From positions 836,294-900,293 of the forward strand of contig NZ_CP121651.1 in the NCBI RefSeq assembly GCF_029714405.1: DNA of 64,000 nucleotides. The letters are read 5' to 3'. Source of the DNA: Bradyrhizobium sp. CB82 (GTDB lineage: Bacteria; Pseudomonadota; Alphaproteobacteria; Rhizobiales; Xanthobacteraceae). Each line of letters opens with the position of its first letter. Position 1 is the first letter of the stretch. The position numbers and the translations under genes were made by a program. Below are positions 1-8,781 of the stretch, piece by piece. The notes under the pieces are model-generated. The model searched no databases and was not told the DNA's origin. It worked only from the letters and a program-made list of their open reading frames with translations.

Positions 1-2
1 CC

Positions 3-152
3 GGCCCCGACAACACCAACAACGTGATGGCCCTCGCCTTCGGCGTGCTGATTGTGCTGCTCGTCGTTGTCGGATCGCTTCTGATCATGGCGGACCTGAA
101 CGACAACATGATGATGGGGCCGGAGATCATGGACCTTCATATGCAGCGCTGA
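3..152 (+). CDS. cyoD: cytochrome o ubiquinol oxidase subunit IV (3' end only)
   Basis: The window opens inside this gene. Only the last 49 codons are present, ending at TGA. The visible part has a hydrophobic membrane segment (about residues 9-29 of the fragment) followed by a short hydrophilic tail rich in Met, Asn and Asp. This matches the C-terminal helix and tail of CyoD-type subunits of haem-copper quinol oxidases (inner membrane, terminal oxidation of ubiquinol). The other subunits (cyoABC) would lie to the left. Family assignment rests on a short fragment, so it could be another small oxidase subunit IV. Confidence 0.6.
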   Translation, partial: GPDNTNNVMALAFGVLIVLLVVVGSLLIMADLNDNMMMGPEIMDLHMQR

Positions 153-172
153 GACGCCATTGCGAGCTATAT

Positions 173-207
173 CGGGACGACGCCTGAAGCGCACGGACGT
201 CGTCCCG
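173..207 (+). terminator. possible terminator hairpin after cyoD
   Basis: A perfect 10-bp inverted repeat (CGGGACGACG at 173-182, CGTCGTCCCG at 198-207) with a 15-nt loop lies 20 bp after the cyoD stop. No T-run follows, so it may be a factor-assisted terminator or an mRNA-stabilising hairpin. Confidence 0.4.
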
Positions 208-312
208 GATCTCTCATTCCAACAAACCTGTTCCAATACCAGCAAAGACGTTCGCGCGACAAATTCGTCGAGGCCATAGCATCGCAGCATCCCTCAATGA
301 TGGAGCTGCCCC

Positions 313-621
313 ATGATGATCCGGCTTGCCATTGTACTGGCTTCAGCAGCACTCAATGCCTCCCCCCTCCCTGCCGCCGCTTCGCAATGCGCGGCGCCGT
401 CCACAATCGCCACCATCCGGACGCACTGGTCGGCCGTCCGCAGTCAATTCAGCAATGCCACCGATCGTGAAACCGCATGCCGCGCCTACGCAGCTTCCTT
501 CTATGAGTCGGTAACGACCCGTCAGGCGGCCGCTGGATGCCCGGGCGGTGCGAGCGTCAGCGCACTCGACCTGGAGATCAACACCTTCAACGAGCTGCTG
601 GCAACAAAGTGCGGCGGCTAA
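313..621 (+). CDS. small secreted protein with four cysteines
   Basis: A 102-aa protein of unknown function. Residues 1-23 form a typical Sec signal peptide (charged start, hydrophobic core, small residues Ala-Ala-Ala at the end). The mature part has four Cys at 26, 56, 76 and 100, which could form two disulfides in the periplasm. It stands alone after cyoD. A second in-frame ATG at 316 is an alternative start. I do not recognise the family. Confidence 0.55.
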   Translation: MMIRLAIVLASAALNASPLPAAASQCAAPSTIATIRTHWSAVRSQFSNATDRETACRAYAASFYESVTTRQAAAGCPGGASVSALDLEINTFNELLATKCGG

Positions 622-888
622 GCAGCCGCCGTGGCGCATTCATTTTCGAAAGGTTGGGCCAATGATTCTCTTTCCGCTTCTGTCGTCCTGGATCTGGCTG
701 CAGGTCTTCACTTCCGCACACTTTTCGCAGCGAAAACCCGCGTTCATTTCCGGTGCGCGGCGAAAAGCAAAGCAAGACCATCCCGGCGACGGCAATCCCA
801 TTCAATAAGGCGACCAGCCGCTGCGTCACAGTCAAGACCGGAACGAGATCGACCTCGCTTCGGATGAAGAAAGCACAAAGGTGAACCC

Positions 889-1818
889 ATGCCAAAAACG
901 GCCTTGAGCGTCGTCAAAAGCGCCAACGCGCAAGCAACGACCCCTCGCCTCTTCGTTCTCGAGCTGAACGCCGGGAATATTCACGTGATGAACACCGACG
1001 GTTCCGACCGCAAGACGATCGTGACGGGATGTCATCTGCCCGACGGCATCGTCGTCGATGTTGAGAAAGGCCATATCTATTGGACCAATATGGGCATTCC
1101 CAACCTCAACGACGGGTCCATCGAGCGCGCCGATCTCGATGGCAAGAACCGCAAGGTCATTGTCCCGGTCGGCGAGACCCACACCCCGAAGCAGATCGTT
1201 CTCGATAAAAAGTCCGGCAAGCTCTACTGGTGCGACCGCGAGGGCATGCGCGTCATGCGTTGCAACCTCGATGGATCGCGACTAGAGACGCTGATCGAAG
1301 CGGGACGCGGCGATGCCGACGCACGCGATCCGACCAAATGGTGCGTCGGGCTCTCGATCGATCCCAAGCACCGGAAGATCTATTGGTCGCAAAAGGGCCC
1401 CGACAATGCGGGCCGCGGCGCCATCTTCCGCGCCAATCTCGAAATCCCCGCCGGCCAGACGGCGACCAATCGCTCCGACATCGAGGTTTTCTTCGACCGG
1501 CTCCCGGAGCCGATCGACCTCGAGCTCGATCACGAGAACCGCGTCATGTACTGGACCGACCGTGGCGATCCGCCGCGCGGCAACACCGTGAACCGCGCGT
1601 CCATCGACGACAAGCCGGCTGAGCCCGAGATCGTGGTGACCCATCTGATGGAAGGCATCGGTATCGCGCTCGACGTGCCCGGCGACCGCATGTTCGTCAC
1701 CGACTTCGCCGGCTCGGTCTACTCCGCGCGCCTCGACGGATCCGGCGAGCGCAACTTCCTGTACGCCCAGGGCAACCTCACCGGCATCGCCTATGCCGAA
1801 ATCCCCAAGGAGAAGTGA
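889..1818 (+). CDS. YWTD-type (LDL-receptor class B repeat) beta-propeller protein
   Basis: A 309-aa protein built of repeats with the YWTD signature: IYWTN at 63-67, LYWCD at 112-116, IYWSQ at 164-168, MYWTD at 210-214 and MFVTD at 258-262, interleaved with LDG-type turns. This is the pattern of a six-bladed propeller of the LDL-receptor class B or SMP-30-like group. No signal peptide is evident, so it is probably cytoplasmic. The start has an AAGGTG ribosome site 7 nt upstream. It ends 1 nt before the ATG of the 3-hydroxyacyl-CoA dehydrogenase, so the two are almost surely co-transcribed. The substrate is unknown; a lactonase-like or binding role is possible. Confidence 0.75.
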   Translation: MPKTALSVVKSANAQATTPRLFVLELNAGNIHVMNTDGSDRKTIVTGCHLPDGIVVDVEKGHIYWTNMGIPNLNDGSIERADLDGKNRKVIVPVGETHTPKQIVLDKKSGKLYWCDREGMRVMRCNLDGSRLETLIEAGRGDADARDPTKWCVGLSIDPKHRKIYWSQKGPDNAGRGAIFRANLEIPAGQTATNRSDIEVFFDRLPEPIDLELDHENRVMYWTDRGDPPRGNTVNRASIDDKPAEPEIVVTHLMEGIGIALDVPGDRMFVTDFAGSVYSARLDGSGERNFLYAQGNLTGIAYAEIPKEK

Positions 1819-1819
1819 C

Positions 1820-2797
1820 ATGTCGCAAACCAAACCCATTCGCCGGGTCGCCATCATCGGAACCGGAGTCATCGGCGCGAGCTGGACCGCGCTTTTCCTC
1901 GCGAAAGGACTTGAGGTTGTGGCAACAGACGTTGCGCCGGACGCGGAAGCGGCTTTGAAGCGCTTTGTCGCAGCGGCCTGGCCGGCGCTGCAACGGCTAG
2001 GCCTCGCGTCCGGCGCGTCCCAGAACAAGCTGACCTTCACGGCCGCGCTAGCCGCCGCCGTGAAGGACGCCGACCTGGTCCAGGAGAACGGACCAGAGAA
2101 GATCGACTTCAAGCGGACGCTCTATCGGCAACTCGACGATCTGCTGCCCGCCGACGTCATCATTGCCTCGAGCTCCTCGGGCCTGACCATGAGCGAAATC
2201 CAGGCGGCTTGCGAAAAACACCCCGAACGCTGCGTGATCGGCCATCCCTTCAATCCGCCGCATCTGGTTCCGCTGGTTGAAATCGTCGGCGGCGCGAAGA
2301 CGTCGGAAAGCACGATTCAGCGCGCCGCCGCCTTCTACACGGACCTCGGCAAGAAGACCGTGCGTCTCAACAAGGAGGTCCCCGGGCATGTCGCGAACCG
2401 CTTGCAGGCCGCGCTCGCCCGCGAGGTCTACCATCTCGTCGCCGACGGCGTCGTCAGCGCCGCCGATGTCGACACCGCGTTGAGCTGGGGACCGGGCCTG
2501 CGCTGGGGCATCATGGGCCAGTTGATGCTCAATCATCTCGGCGGCGGCCAGGGTGGCATCGAGCATTTCTTCCAGCAGTTTACCGGTCCCATGACGGCCT
2601 GGTGGAAAGTGCTGGGCTCGCCGCAGCTGACGCCCGAGGTGCAAAAGAAGCTGATCGACGGCGTCCACGCCGAAGTCGGCTCGCGCTCGATCAGCGAACT
2701 GGAAGCGGAACGTGACGAGATCCTGCTGGGCCTCATCGAGCTCCGCAAGAGAGTCGAACAAGCGAGCGCCCCGCGACTGAGGGAGCGCGCTGTCTAA
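1820..2797 (+). CDS. 3-hydroxyacyl-CoA dehydrogenase family protein (carnitine / lambda-crystallin-like)
   Basis: A 325-aa NAD-dependent dehydrogenase. The N-terminal Rossmann motif GTGVIG lies at 14-19, with Asp37 at the end of the second strand favouring NAD over NADP. SSSS at 117-120 and the GHPFNPP box at 141-147 with Glu154 match the Ser/His/Glu catalytic set of the family. It is shorter than the multifunctional FadB enzymes and resembles single-function members such as L-carnitine or L-gulonate dehydrogenases; the substrate cannot be fixed from sequence. The ATG at 1820 follows the propeller gene stop by 1 nt and AAGGAGA lies just upstream. A terminator follows. Confidence 0.85.
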   Translation: MSQTKPIRRVAIIGTGVIGASWTALFLAKGLEVVATDVAPDAEAALKRFVAAAWPALQRLGLASGASQNKLTFTAALAAAVKDADLVQENGPEKIDFKRTLYRQLDDLLPADVIIASSSSGLTMSEIQAACEKHPERCVIGHPFNPPHLVPLVEIVGGAKTSESTIQRAAAFYTDLGKKTVRLNKEVPGHVANRLQAALAREVYHLVADGVVSAADVDTALSWGPGLRWGIMGQLMLNHLGGGQGGIEHFFQQFTGPMTAWWKVLGSPQLTPEVQKKLIDGVHAEVGSRSISELEAERDEILLGLIELRKRVEQASAPRLRERAV

Positions 2798-2816
2798 GAC
2801 CTGACCGTTGCAGATC

Positions 2817-2853
2817 AAAGCCCCGAAAGGCGAGCGCCCTTCGGGGCTTTTCC
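2817..2853 (+). terminator. rho-independent terminator
   Basis: A perfect 11-bp inverted repeat (AAAGCCCCGAA at 2817-2827, TTCGGGGCTTT at 2840-2850), 12-nt loop and a short T stretch, 20 bp after the 3-hydroxyacyl-CoA dehydrogenase stop. It separates that transcript from the acyl-CoA dehydrogenase operon. Confidence 0.85.
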
Positions 2854-2998
2854 TTGCGCTTCGGCAACACGCGAAAGCGAGAGCAGACAACAGCGCAAGA
2901 ACGTCCCCGGGACCGCAAGCTGCTTCAAGAACGCCGACCGCTTTCGCAGCAAATTGTCCGTCGAGATCATCATCCGCTTCACCCAAGGAGACCTCGAC

Positions 2999-4219
2999 AT
3001 GACCACAGCAACCGCAGCCCGCATGACGGAGGCGCCCAAGGCGCTGCCGGTACCGAACGGTGACTTTTATCAGCTCGTCGAGCTCCTGACCGCCGAGGAG
3101 CTGGCGCAGGTGAAGAAGGTACGGGTCTTCATGGAATCGAAGGTCAAGCCGATCGTCAACAAGTACTGGTCCGACGATGCGTTTCCGTTCGAGTTGCTGC
3201 CTTCGTTCAAGGAGCTCGGAATCGGCGGGCTCGGCTTCGAGGGCTATGGCTGCGCCGGGGGCAGCCAGAAGCTGTTCGGCTATGTCGCGATGGAGCTGGC
3301 GCGCGTCGACGCGTCCATCTGCACCTTCTTCGGCGTGCATAGCGGCCTTGCCATGGGCTCGATCTATCTCGACGGCTCGGAGGAGCAGAAGCAGAAGTGG
3401 CTTCCGGCGATGGCGCGCTGGGAGAAGATCGGATGCTTCGGCCTGACCGAGCCGCTGGTCGGCTCCGGCACGGGTGGCGGCCTCACCACGACCGCGAAGC
3501 GCGAGGGCGACACCTGGATTCTCAACGGCCAGAAGCGCTGGATCGGCAACTCGCCCTGGTGCGACATCTCGATCATCTGGGCGCGCGACGTCGCCGACAA
3601 CCAGGTGAAAGGATTCATCGTCGAGAACAAATCGACCCCCGGCTTCAGCGTCGAGAAGATGGAGCACAAGATCGCGCTGAAGGTGGTGCAGAACGGACAG
3701 ATCACGCTGAAGGACGTTCACGTTCCCGAAGCCAATCGGCTGCAAGGCGGCAACTCGTTTCGCGATACTGCCCGCGTGCTGCGCATGACGCGCTACATGG
3801 TGGGCTGGGCTTCGACCGGCATCCAGATGGGCGCGTTCGAGACGACGCTGAAATACGCGCAGGAGCGCCTGCAGTTCGGCAAGCCGATCGCCTCGTTCCA
3901 GCTGATCCAGGACCTGCTCGCCAAGATGCTCGGCAATGTCACGGCGTGCCAATGCCTGATGCTGCGCCTGGCGCAGCTCGATGACGAAGGCAAGCTCGGC
4001 GATCACCAGGCTGCGCTGGCCAAGGCGTTCTGCACGGCAAAATCGCGCGAGACCGTCGCCTGGGGCCGCGAGGTGTTCGGCGGCAACGGCATCATCGCCG
4101 ACTACAACATCGGCCGCTTCTTTGCTGACGCCGAGGCGCTCTATTCCTACGAGGGCACCTATCAGATGCAGAACCTGATCGTCGGCAAGGCGATCACCGG
4201 CATCAGCGCGTTTGTCTGA
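2999..4219 (+). CDS. acyl-CoA dehydrogenase (glutaryl-CoA dehydrogenase-like)
   Basis: A 406-aa FAD flavoenzyme that would form the alpha,beta double bond of an acyl-CoA thioester. The C-terminal YEGT box puts the catalytic base at Glu385, the position used in glutaryl-CoA and related dehydrogenases. The central region has the FGLTEP-type stretch of the flavin/substrate fold, and the R-x-QFGKPI motif lies near residue 297. ATG 2999 is chosen because AAGGAG lies 8 nt upstream; an ATG at 2954 has no such site. It heads an operon-like series of CoA genes (hydratase, hydrolase, CoA-transferase). The true acyl chain is unknown. Confidence 0.88.
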   Translation: MTTATAARMTEAPKALPVPNGDFYQLVELLTAEELAQVKKVRVFMESKVKPIVNKYWSDDAFPFELLPSFKELGIGGLGFEGYGCAGGSQKLFGYVAMELARVDASICTFFGVHSGLAMGSIYLDGSEEQKQKWLPAMARWEKIGCFGLTEPLVGSGTGGGLTTTAKREGDTWILNGQKRWIGNSPWCDISIIWARDVADNQVKGFIVENKSTPGFSVEKMEHKIALKVVQNGQITLKDVHVPEANRLQGGNSFRDTARVLRMTRYMVGWASTGIQMGAFETTLKYAQERLQFGKPIASFQLIQDLLAKMLGNVTACQCLMLRLAQLDDEGKLGDHQAALAKAFCTAKSRETVAWGREVFGGNGIIADYNIGRFFADAEALYSYEGTYQMQNLIVGKAITGISAFV

Positions 4220-4281
4220 TCGCAACGCCAGGCGGGCGGACCTCCGCCCGTCGCCTACTCATCGCAATACAGGAGAGAACA

Positions 4282-5076
4282 ATGGCCGACGTCTCGGCGC
4301 TTGCAAACGTGCTCTACGAGAAGAAGAACGGCATCGCCTATGTCACCCTCAACCGTCCGAAGGTGCTCAACGCGTTGAATACGCCGACCTGGACGGACCT
4401 GAAGGCTGCCTTCGAGGATGTCAAGGCCGATGCCTCCGTGCATGGCGCCATCCTCACCGGCGCCGGCGACAAGGCCTTCATTGCCGGCGCCGACATCAGC
4501 GAGCTCGCGCATGTCGACGCCTATGACGCCGAGGAATCAAGTCGCTTCGGCCAGGGCGTCCTCGATCTGATCGAAACGCTGGGCAAGCCGGTGATCGCGG
4601 CGATCAACGGCTTTGCGCTCGGCGGCGGCTGCGAAACTGCGATGGCCTGCACCATCCGGATCGCCGCCGAGCACGCCAAGTTCGGCCAGCCCGAGGTGAA
4701 GCTCGGCCTGTTGCCGGGCGGTGGCGGAACGCAGCGCCTGCCGCGCCTGGTCGGCAAGGGCCGCGCGCTGCAACTGATCCTGACAGGCGAGACCATCTCC
4801 GCGCAGGAAGCGCACCGGATCGGCCTCGTCAACGAAGTTGTGCCGGCGGCCAATCTGATCCCGCGCGCCGAGGCGATTCTGAAACAGATCTCCGCCAACG
4901 CGCCGATCGCGGTGAAGCTCTCGCTGGAAGCGGCCAACAAGGGAATGGACACAAGCCAGGCCGAGGGCTTTGCGCTCGAAGCGTCCTACTTCGGCATCTG
5001 CGCGGCAACCGAGGACAAGAAAGAAGGCACCTCCGCCTTCCTCGAGAAACGCGCACCCCAGTTTCGCGGACGCTGA
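4282..5076 (+). CDS. enoyl-CoA hydratase / crotonase
   Basis: A 264-aa crotonase, the usual length for the family. The oxyanion-hole regions IAGADI (67-72) and ALGGGCE (112-118) are intact. The two acid/base residues Glu118 and Glu138 are 20 residues apart, as in mitochondrial enoyl-CoA hydratase, so water addition to 2-enoyl-CoA is likely. AGGAG precedes the ATG. It lies 62 bp after the acyl-CoA dehydrogenase and would supply the next step of beta-oxidation. Confidence 0.9.
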   Translation: MADVSALANVLYEKKNGIAYVTLNRPKVLNALNTPTWTDLKAAFEDVKADASVHGAILTGAGDKAFIAGADISELAHVDAYDAEESSRFGQGVLDLIETLGKPVIAAINGFALGGGCETAMACTIRIAAEHAKFGQPEVKLGLLPGGGGTQRLPRLVGKGRALQLILTGETISAQEAHRIGLVNEVVPAANLIPRAEAILKQISANAPIAVKLSLEAANKGMDTSQAEGFALEASYFGICAATEDKKEGTSAFLEKRAPQFRGR

Positions 5077-5110
5077 AATCCAAAAGCGCAAACGAGACCG
5101 GGCAGTGGCC

Positions 5111-6046
5111 ATGGCAACGCCTCTTCCTACCCCGGCTCCAATGGAGCGATTCCGGCTGACCAGCTCGGACGGACTGTGCATCGCCTGCACGCGCTGGGAG
5201 AGTCGCGGCCCGGCCCGTGCTGCGGTTCAGATCGCCCACGGGATGGGCGAGCATATTGGGCGTTATGCCGACACCATCGATATCCTCGTTGCATCCGGTC
5301 TCGTTGTCTACGCGAACGATCATCGCGGCCACGGCCGCTCGGCCCACATGCGGTTGGGAGAGTTTGGCACGGGCGGCTTCGAGCTGCTCGTGCAGGACAT
5401 GGCCCGCCTGACCGAGCGCGCCAGAGAAGAAAATCCCGACCTCCCGCTGCTGCTTCTGGGGCACAACATGGGATCGTTCGCGGCGCAGAGATACGTCATC
5501 GATCACAGCCACGAGATTGACGGCCTGATTCTCTCGGGATCGGGGGCGCTCGATCGGCTGGCACGCAGCGCGCTGCTGCCGCCCGCAGGCAACAACCTGT
5601 TCAACGCCGCATTCGAACCAGCGCGCACGCCCTTTGACTGGCTGAGCCGCGACCGGGCAACCGTCGATGCGTTCCTGGCGGATCCCCTCTGCTTTGCAGA
5701 CCTCAGCGCCGCCTCTCTTGCATCCCTGCTCGGCGCTGCACCGCAATTGCACGATCCGGCCGCGCTCCGCAGGGTGCGCCGCGATTTGCCGATTTATCTG
5801 ATCTGCGGCGACGAAGATCCCATCGGGCAGCACCTGCGCGGAATCCACACGTTGATAAGCCGCTATGCCGATGCCGGGCTGCGCGACATCGCTATCGACG
5901 CCTATCCAGGCGGTCGACACGAGATGCTGAACGAGATCAACCGGTACGAGGTCCACAAACGCCTGCTCGGCTGGGTATCCAAGACGCTGGAAAAGCTCAA
6001 CGACGATCATCGTCGCGTTTTACTCGTACCCGAACTTCAACACTGA
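5111..6046 (+). CDS. alpha/beta hydrolase, monoacylglycerol-lipase-like, nucleophile replaced
   Basis: A 311-aa serine-hydrolase fold of the lysophospholipase / monoacylglycerol lipase group. HGMGEH (43-48), NDHRGHGRS (69-77) and the C-terminal acid and His regions (Asp234 or Asp236, His270) are present. The nucleophile elbow reads GHNMG at 117-121, where this family has GHSMG: the catalytic Ser is Asn119 (codon AAC at 5465-5467, one G-to-A step from AGC). The reading frame is intact and no other Ser sits in the elbow, so the protein may be inactive as a hydrolase or used for binding. It lies between the hydratase and CoA-transferase genes. A GTG at 5105 is an alternative start. Confidence 0.75.
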   Translation: MATPLPTPAPMERFRLTSSDGLCIACTRWESRGPARAAVQIAHGMGEHIGRYADTIDILVASGLVVYANDHRGHGRSAHMRLGEFGTGGFELLVQDMARLTERAREENPDLPLLLLGHNMGSFAAQRYVIDHSHEIDGLILSGSGALDRLARSALLPPAGNNLFNAAFEPARTPFDWLSRDRATVDAFLADPLCFADLSAASLASLLGAAPQLHDPAALRRVRRDLPIYLICGDEDPIGQHLRGIHTLISRYADAGLRDIAIDAYPGGRHEMLNEINRYEVHKRLLGWVSKTLEKLNDDHRRVLLVPELQH

Positions 6047-6056
6047 GGAGACAGCA

Positions 6057-7283
6057 ATGCCGACCGACAACATCTTTTCCGGACTGAAGGTGGTGGATCT
6101 CGCAAGCTTCATTGCAGGTCCGAGCGCCGCCGTGATCCTGTCCGACTTCGGCGCCGACGTCATCAAGGTGGAGCCGCCGAGCGGCGAGCTCTGGCGGCAT
6201 GCCAACCACCTTCCGCCGCAACCGGTCGCGGAGGACGCCTATCCCTGGCATCTGGCCAATCGCAACAAGCGCGGTATCGCGCTCGACCTGAAGTCCCCGG
6301 GTGCGCATCAGGTGCTGGAAAAGCTGGTCAAATGGGCCGACGTGCTCATCGTCAATACGCCCCACCCGGCTCGTGCGCGGCTCAAGCTCGAATATCAGGA
6401 TGTCGTGCAGTGGAATCCACGCCTCATCTATGCCGACATTTCAGGCTTCGGCGACAAGGGTCCGGATGCGGATCTTCCCGGCTTCGACATCACCTCATAC
6501 TGGGCGCGCAGCGGCCTGCTGTCGATGACGCGCGATGCCGGCGCGCCGCCGACCTGGCCGGTGGCCGGCAGCGGCGACAACGCCACCGCCGTCGGGCTCT
6601 ATTCCGCGATTGTGACCGCCCTCTACCGCCGCGAGCGTACCGGCGAGGGAGCCCACGTCACGACCTCGCTGCTCGCCGAAGGCGTATGGTCGGCGAGCGT
6701 GTCGATCCAGGCGGCGCTGTGCGATGCCAAGTTCTTCGGGCTGCACGACCGCGCCCATCCGGCCAATGCCGCGATGAACGTGTACCGCGCCCAGGATGGC
6801 ACCTGGTTCGTGCTGATCGTCACGCCCGACAAGCTCGCTGCCGTCATGAAGGCCCTCGGCCGCACGGATCTGCTGACCGACCCGCGGTTCGCCGATCCCA
6901 AGAAGTTGATGGCGAATATGCCGGCGCTCACGGCCATTCTGGACGAAATCTTCTGCTCGAAGCCGATGGCGCACTGGTACGAGGTCTTCAATGGCGTGCA
7001 CGTCACGTTCGGCGCGGTACGCGGACCGCAGGAGGTGGTGAACGATCCGCAGCTTCGTGCCAATGATATCGTCGTGCCGCTCGAAGGCGCCGGCGGCAAG
7101 CTGACCTCGACGATCAGCAGCCCGATCCAGGTTCACGGCGTCACCAAGGTGCCGGCGAAGCGCGCTCCCGATATCGGAGAGCATAACGAGCAGGTGCTGC
7201 ACCAGCTTGGATTCACCGCGACGGAAATCGACGCCCTGCGCGCGGGCGGCGCTATCCCGAAGCCGAAGCAGCAGGTGACGTAG
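6057..7283 (+). CDS. class III (CaiB/BaiF) CoA-transferase
   Basis: A 408-aa protein of the family III CoA-transferases, which move CoA between carboxylic acids through an enzyme-bound aspartyl intermediate. The N-terminal G-L-K-V-V-D-L start, the F-G-A-D-V-I-K-V-E-P strand (about 30-39), the NRNKRG loop (about 67-72) and the DISGFG region (about 128-133) are all typical. GAGGAG sits 8 nt before the ATG. In the operon it could activate the acid whose CoA ester is oxidised by the neighbours. The acid is not identifiable. Confidence 0.88.
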   Translation: MPTDNIFSGLKVVDLASFIAGPSAAVILSDFGADVIKVEPPSGELWRHANHLPPQPVAEDAYPWHLANRNKRGIALDLKSPGAHQVLEKLVKWADVLIVNTPHPARARLKLEYQDVVQWNPRLIYADISGFGDKGPDADLPGFDITSYWARSGLLSMTRDAGAPPTWPVAGSGDNATAVGLYSAIVTALYRRERTGEGAHVTTSLLAEGVWSASVSIQAALCDAKFFGLHDRAHPANAAMNVYRAQDGTWFVLIVTPDKLAAVMKALGRTDLLTDPRFADPKKLMANMPALTAILDEIFCSKPMAHWYEVFNGVHVTFGAVRGPQEVVNDPQLRANDIVVPLEGAGGKLTSTISSPIQVHGVTKVPAKRAPDIGEHNEQVLHQLGFTATEIDALRAGGAIPKPKQQVT

Positions 7284-7318
7284 TCACGGCTTCATCACGC
7301 TCATCCTGGAGGACGACT

Positions 7319-7876
7319 ATGGCAAGGCCGGCAAGCGTATCCGTGTTGGTTGGAAGCCTACGGAGCAATTCGCTCAACGGAATGATGGCGAAGGTGCTGA
7401 TGTCGCTTTCGCCGTCTTCGATGAAACTCGACATTGTGGAGATCGGGCAATTGCCGCTCTACAATCAGGATTTCGACGCAAATCCGCCGTCGCAATGGAC
7501 CGCGTTTCGCCAGCGCATCAAGTCAGCCGACGCGGTCCTGTTCGTCAGCCCCGAATACAACCGCTCGGTGCCGGCTGCGCTGAAGAATGCGCTGGATGTC
7601 GGGTCCAGGCCGTATGGCAGCAGCGTCTGGGACCGCAAGCCCGGCGCGATTGTCAGTTGTTCTCCGAGCGCAATCGGGGCCTTCGGCGCCAATCACCATC
7701 TGAGGCAGTCGCTCGTGTTCCTGAACGTGCCGATCCTGCAACAGCCCGAAGCCTATATCGGCCATGCGGACAAGCTGTTCGACGAACGCGGCGAGCTCGT
7801 CAACGACGGCACCCGGAAATTCCTAGGGCAGTTCATGGAAGCATTTGCAAGCTGGGTCGAGCGCACCCGCCCCTGA
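7319..7876 (+). CDS. NADPH-dependent FMN reductase / quinone reductase
   Basis: A 185-aa flavodoxin-like reductase. The phosphate-binding loop VGSLRSNSLNG near residue 11 and the SPEYNRSVPAALKNALD segment near 78-94 are the two hallmark FMN-binding regions of the ChrR/azoreductase group. Such enzymes reduce quinones, chromate or azo compounds with NAD(P)H. The ATG has GGAGGA 5 nt upstream. It lies in the same direction as the CoA genes, 35 bp after the CoA-transferase. Confidence 0.85.
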   Translation: MARPASVSVLVGSLRSNSLNGMMAKVLMSLSPSSMKLDIVEIGQLPLYNQDFDANPPSQWTAFRQRIKSADAVLFVSPEYNRSVPAALKNALDVGSRPYGSSVWDRKPGAIVSCSPSAIGAFGANHHLRQSLVFLNVPILQQPEAYIGHADKLFDERGELVNDGTRKFLGQFMEAFASWVERTRP

Positions 7877-7922
7877 GTTCGCATCGTCATCCGCCGACTA
7901 TCAGCTCTGAACAGGAGACCAC

Positions 7923-8704
7923 ATGAGCGACATCCTCCATGAGCGCGACGCAAGCGTCCTGCGCATCCAATTGGACCATCCGAAAAAGCTGAACGCGATG
8001 ACCTCGGGCATGTACGTGGCCCTCGCTGACATTCTGAAGGAGGCAGCCAGGGACGAGGTCACCCGGGTCGTGCTCTGACATGGCGCCGGAGACGCCTTCT
8101 GCGCGGGCAACGACATCGAGGACTTCCTGAAGAATCCGCCAGGCCCGGGAGAGTCTCCGCAATCGCAGCTCATGCACGCGCTGATCGACTTCGACAAACC
8201 GATCGTCGCGGCGGTCCACGGCGCCGCCATCGGCGGCGGCACCACCATGCTGCTGCATTGTGACTTCATCTATGCCGGCGAAAGCGCGAAATTCCAGATG
8301 CCTTTTATCAATCTCGCCCTGGTGCCGGAGTTCGGCTCGAGCTCGATCGTTCCGGCCAGGGTCGGACATCTCCGCGCCGCCGAGCTGGTGATGCTGGGGT
8401 CGCGCTACGATGCCAGGCGTGCCCTGGAGTTGGGTCTCGCCACCGATTCGTCCCGGATCAGGATCTCCTGTCCGTGGCGACGGCGACGGCACATAAGCTG
8501 GCCGCCAAGCCCGCCGGCGCCCTGCAAGCCAGCAAGCGCCTGATCAGGCAGCCGTTCCGTCAGCAGATCCTGGCGGCAATGAAGGCCGAGAACGAGGAGT
8601 TCAGCGCGCAGGTCAGCTCGGCCGACGCCAAGGAAGCGCTGACGGCATTCATGGAGAAGCGTGCGCCGGACTTCACGAAGACCAAATCTGCCATCACCGC
8701 TTGA
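7923..8704 (+). pseudogene. crotonase / enoyl-CoA hydratase pseudogene (stop plus frameshift)
   Basis: The region codes for a nearly full-length crotonase, but with two lesions. From ATG 7923 the frame stops at TGA 8076-8078 after 51 codons. Homology continues in the same frame (AGDAFCAGND, AAIGGGTTM, CDFIYAGESAKFQMPF) until about 8447-8450. A one-base loss there shifts the rest (VPDQDLLSVATATAHKLAAK to the C-terminus at 8704) into another frame. The fold is otherwise well preserved, so the damage looks recent, or could be sequencing error. The lost protein would be about 260 aa. Its position in the operon suggests a second hydratase or isomerase. Confidence 0.85.
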
Positions 8705-8725
8705 CCACGCAAGTGCTGGTTTGAT

Positions 8726-8759
8726 GCGGGCTCGCCTCCCCCGGCGGGCCCGCATTTTG
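8726..8759 (+). terminator. rho-independent terminator of the CoA operon
   Basis: An 11-bp GC-rich stem (8726-8736 with 8743-8753, one G-T wobble), a 6-nt loop and ATTTTGTTT directly after. It sits 21 bp past the crotonase pseudogene and between convergent genes. Confidence 0.88.
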
Positions 8760-8781
8760 TTTGGTCTGGAATGGCCGGGAT

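Noticed and set aside
2048..4225. A 725-codon open frame on the minus strand
   Set aside because: It lies antisense to the dehydrogenase genes, which have clear families, motifs and ribosome sites. Long antisense frames are expected in GC-rich DNA.
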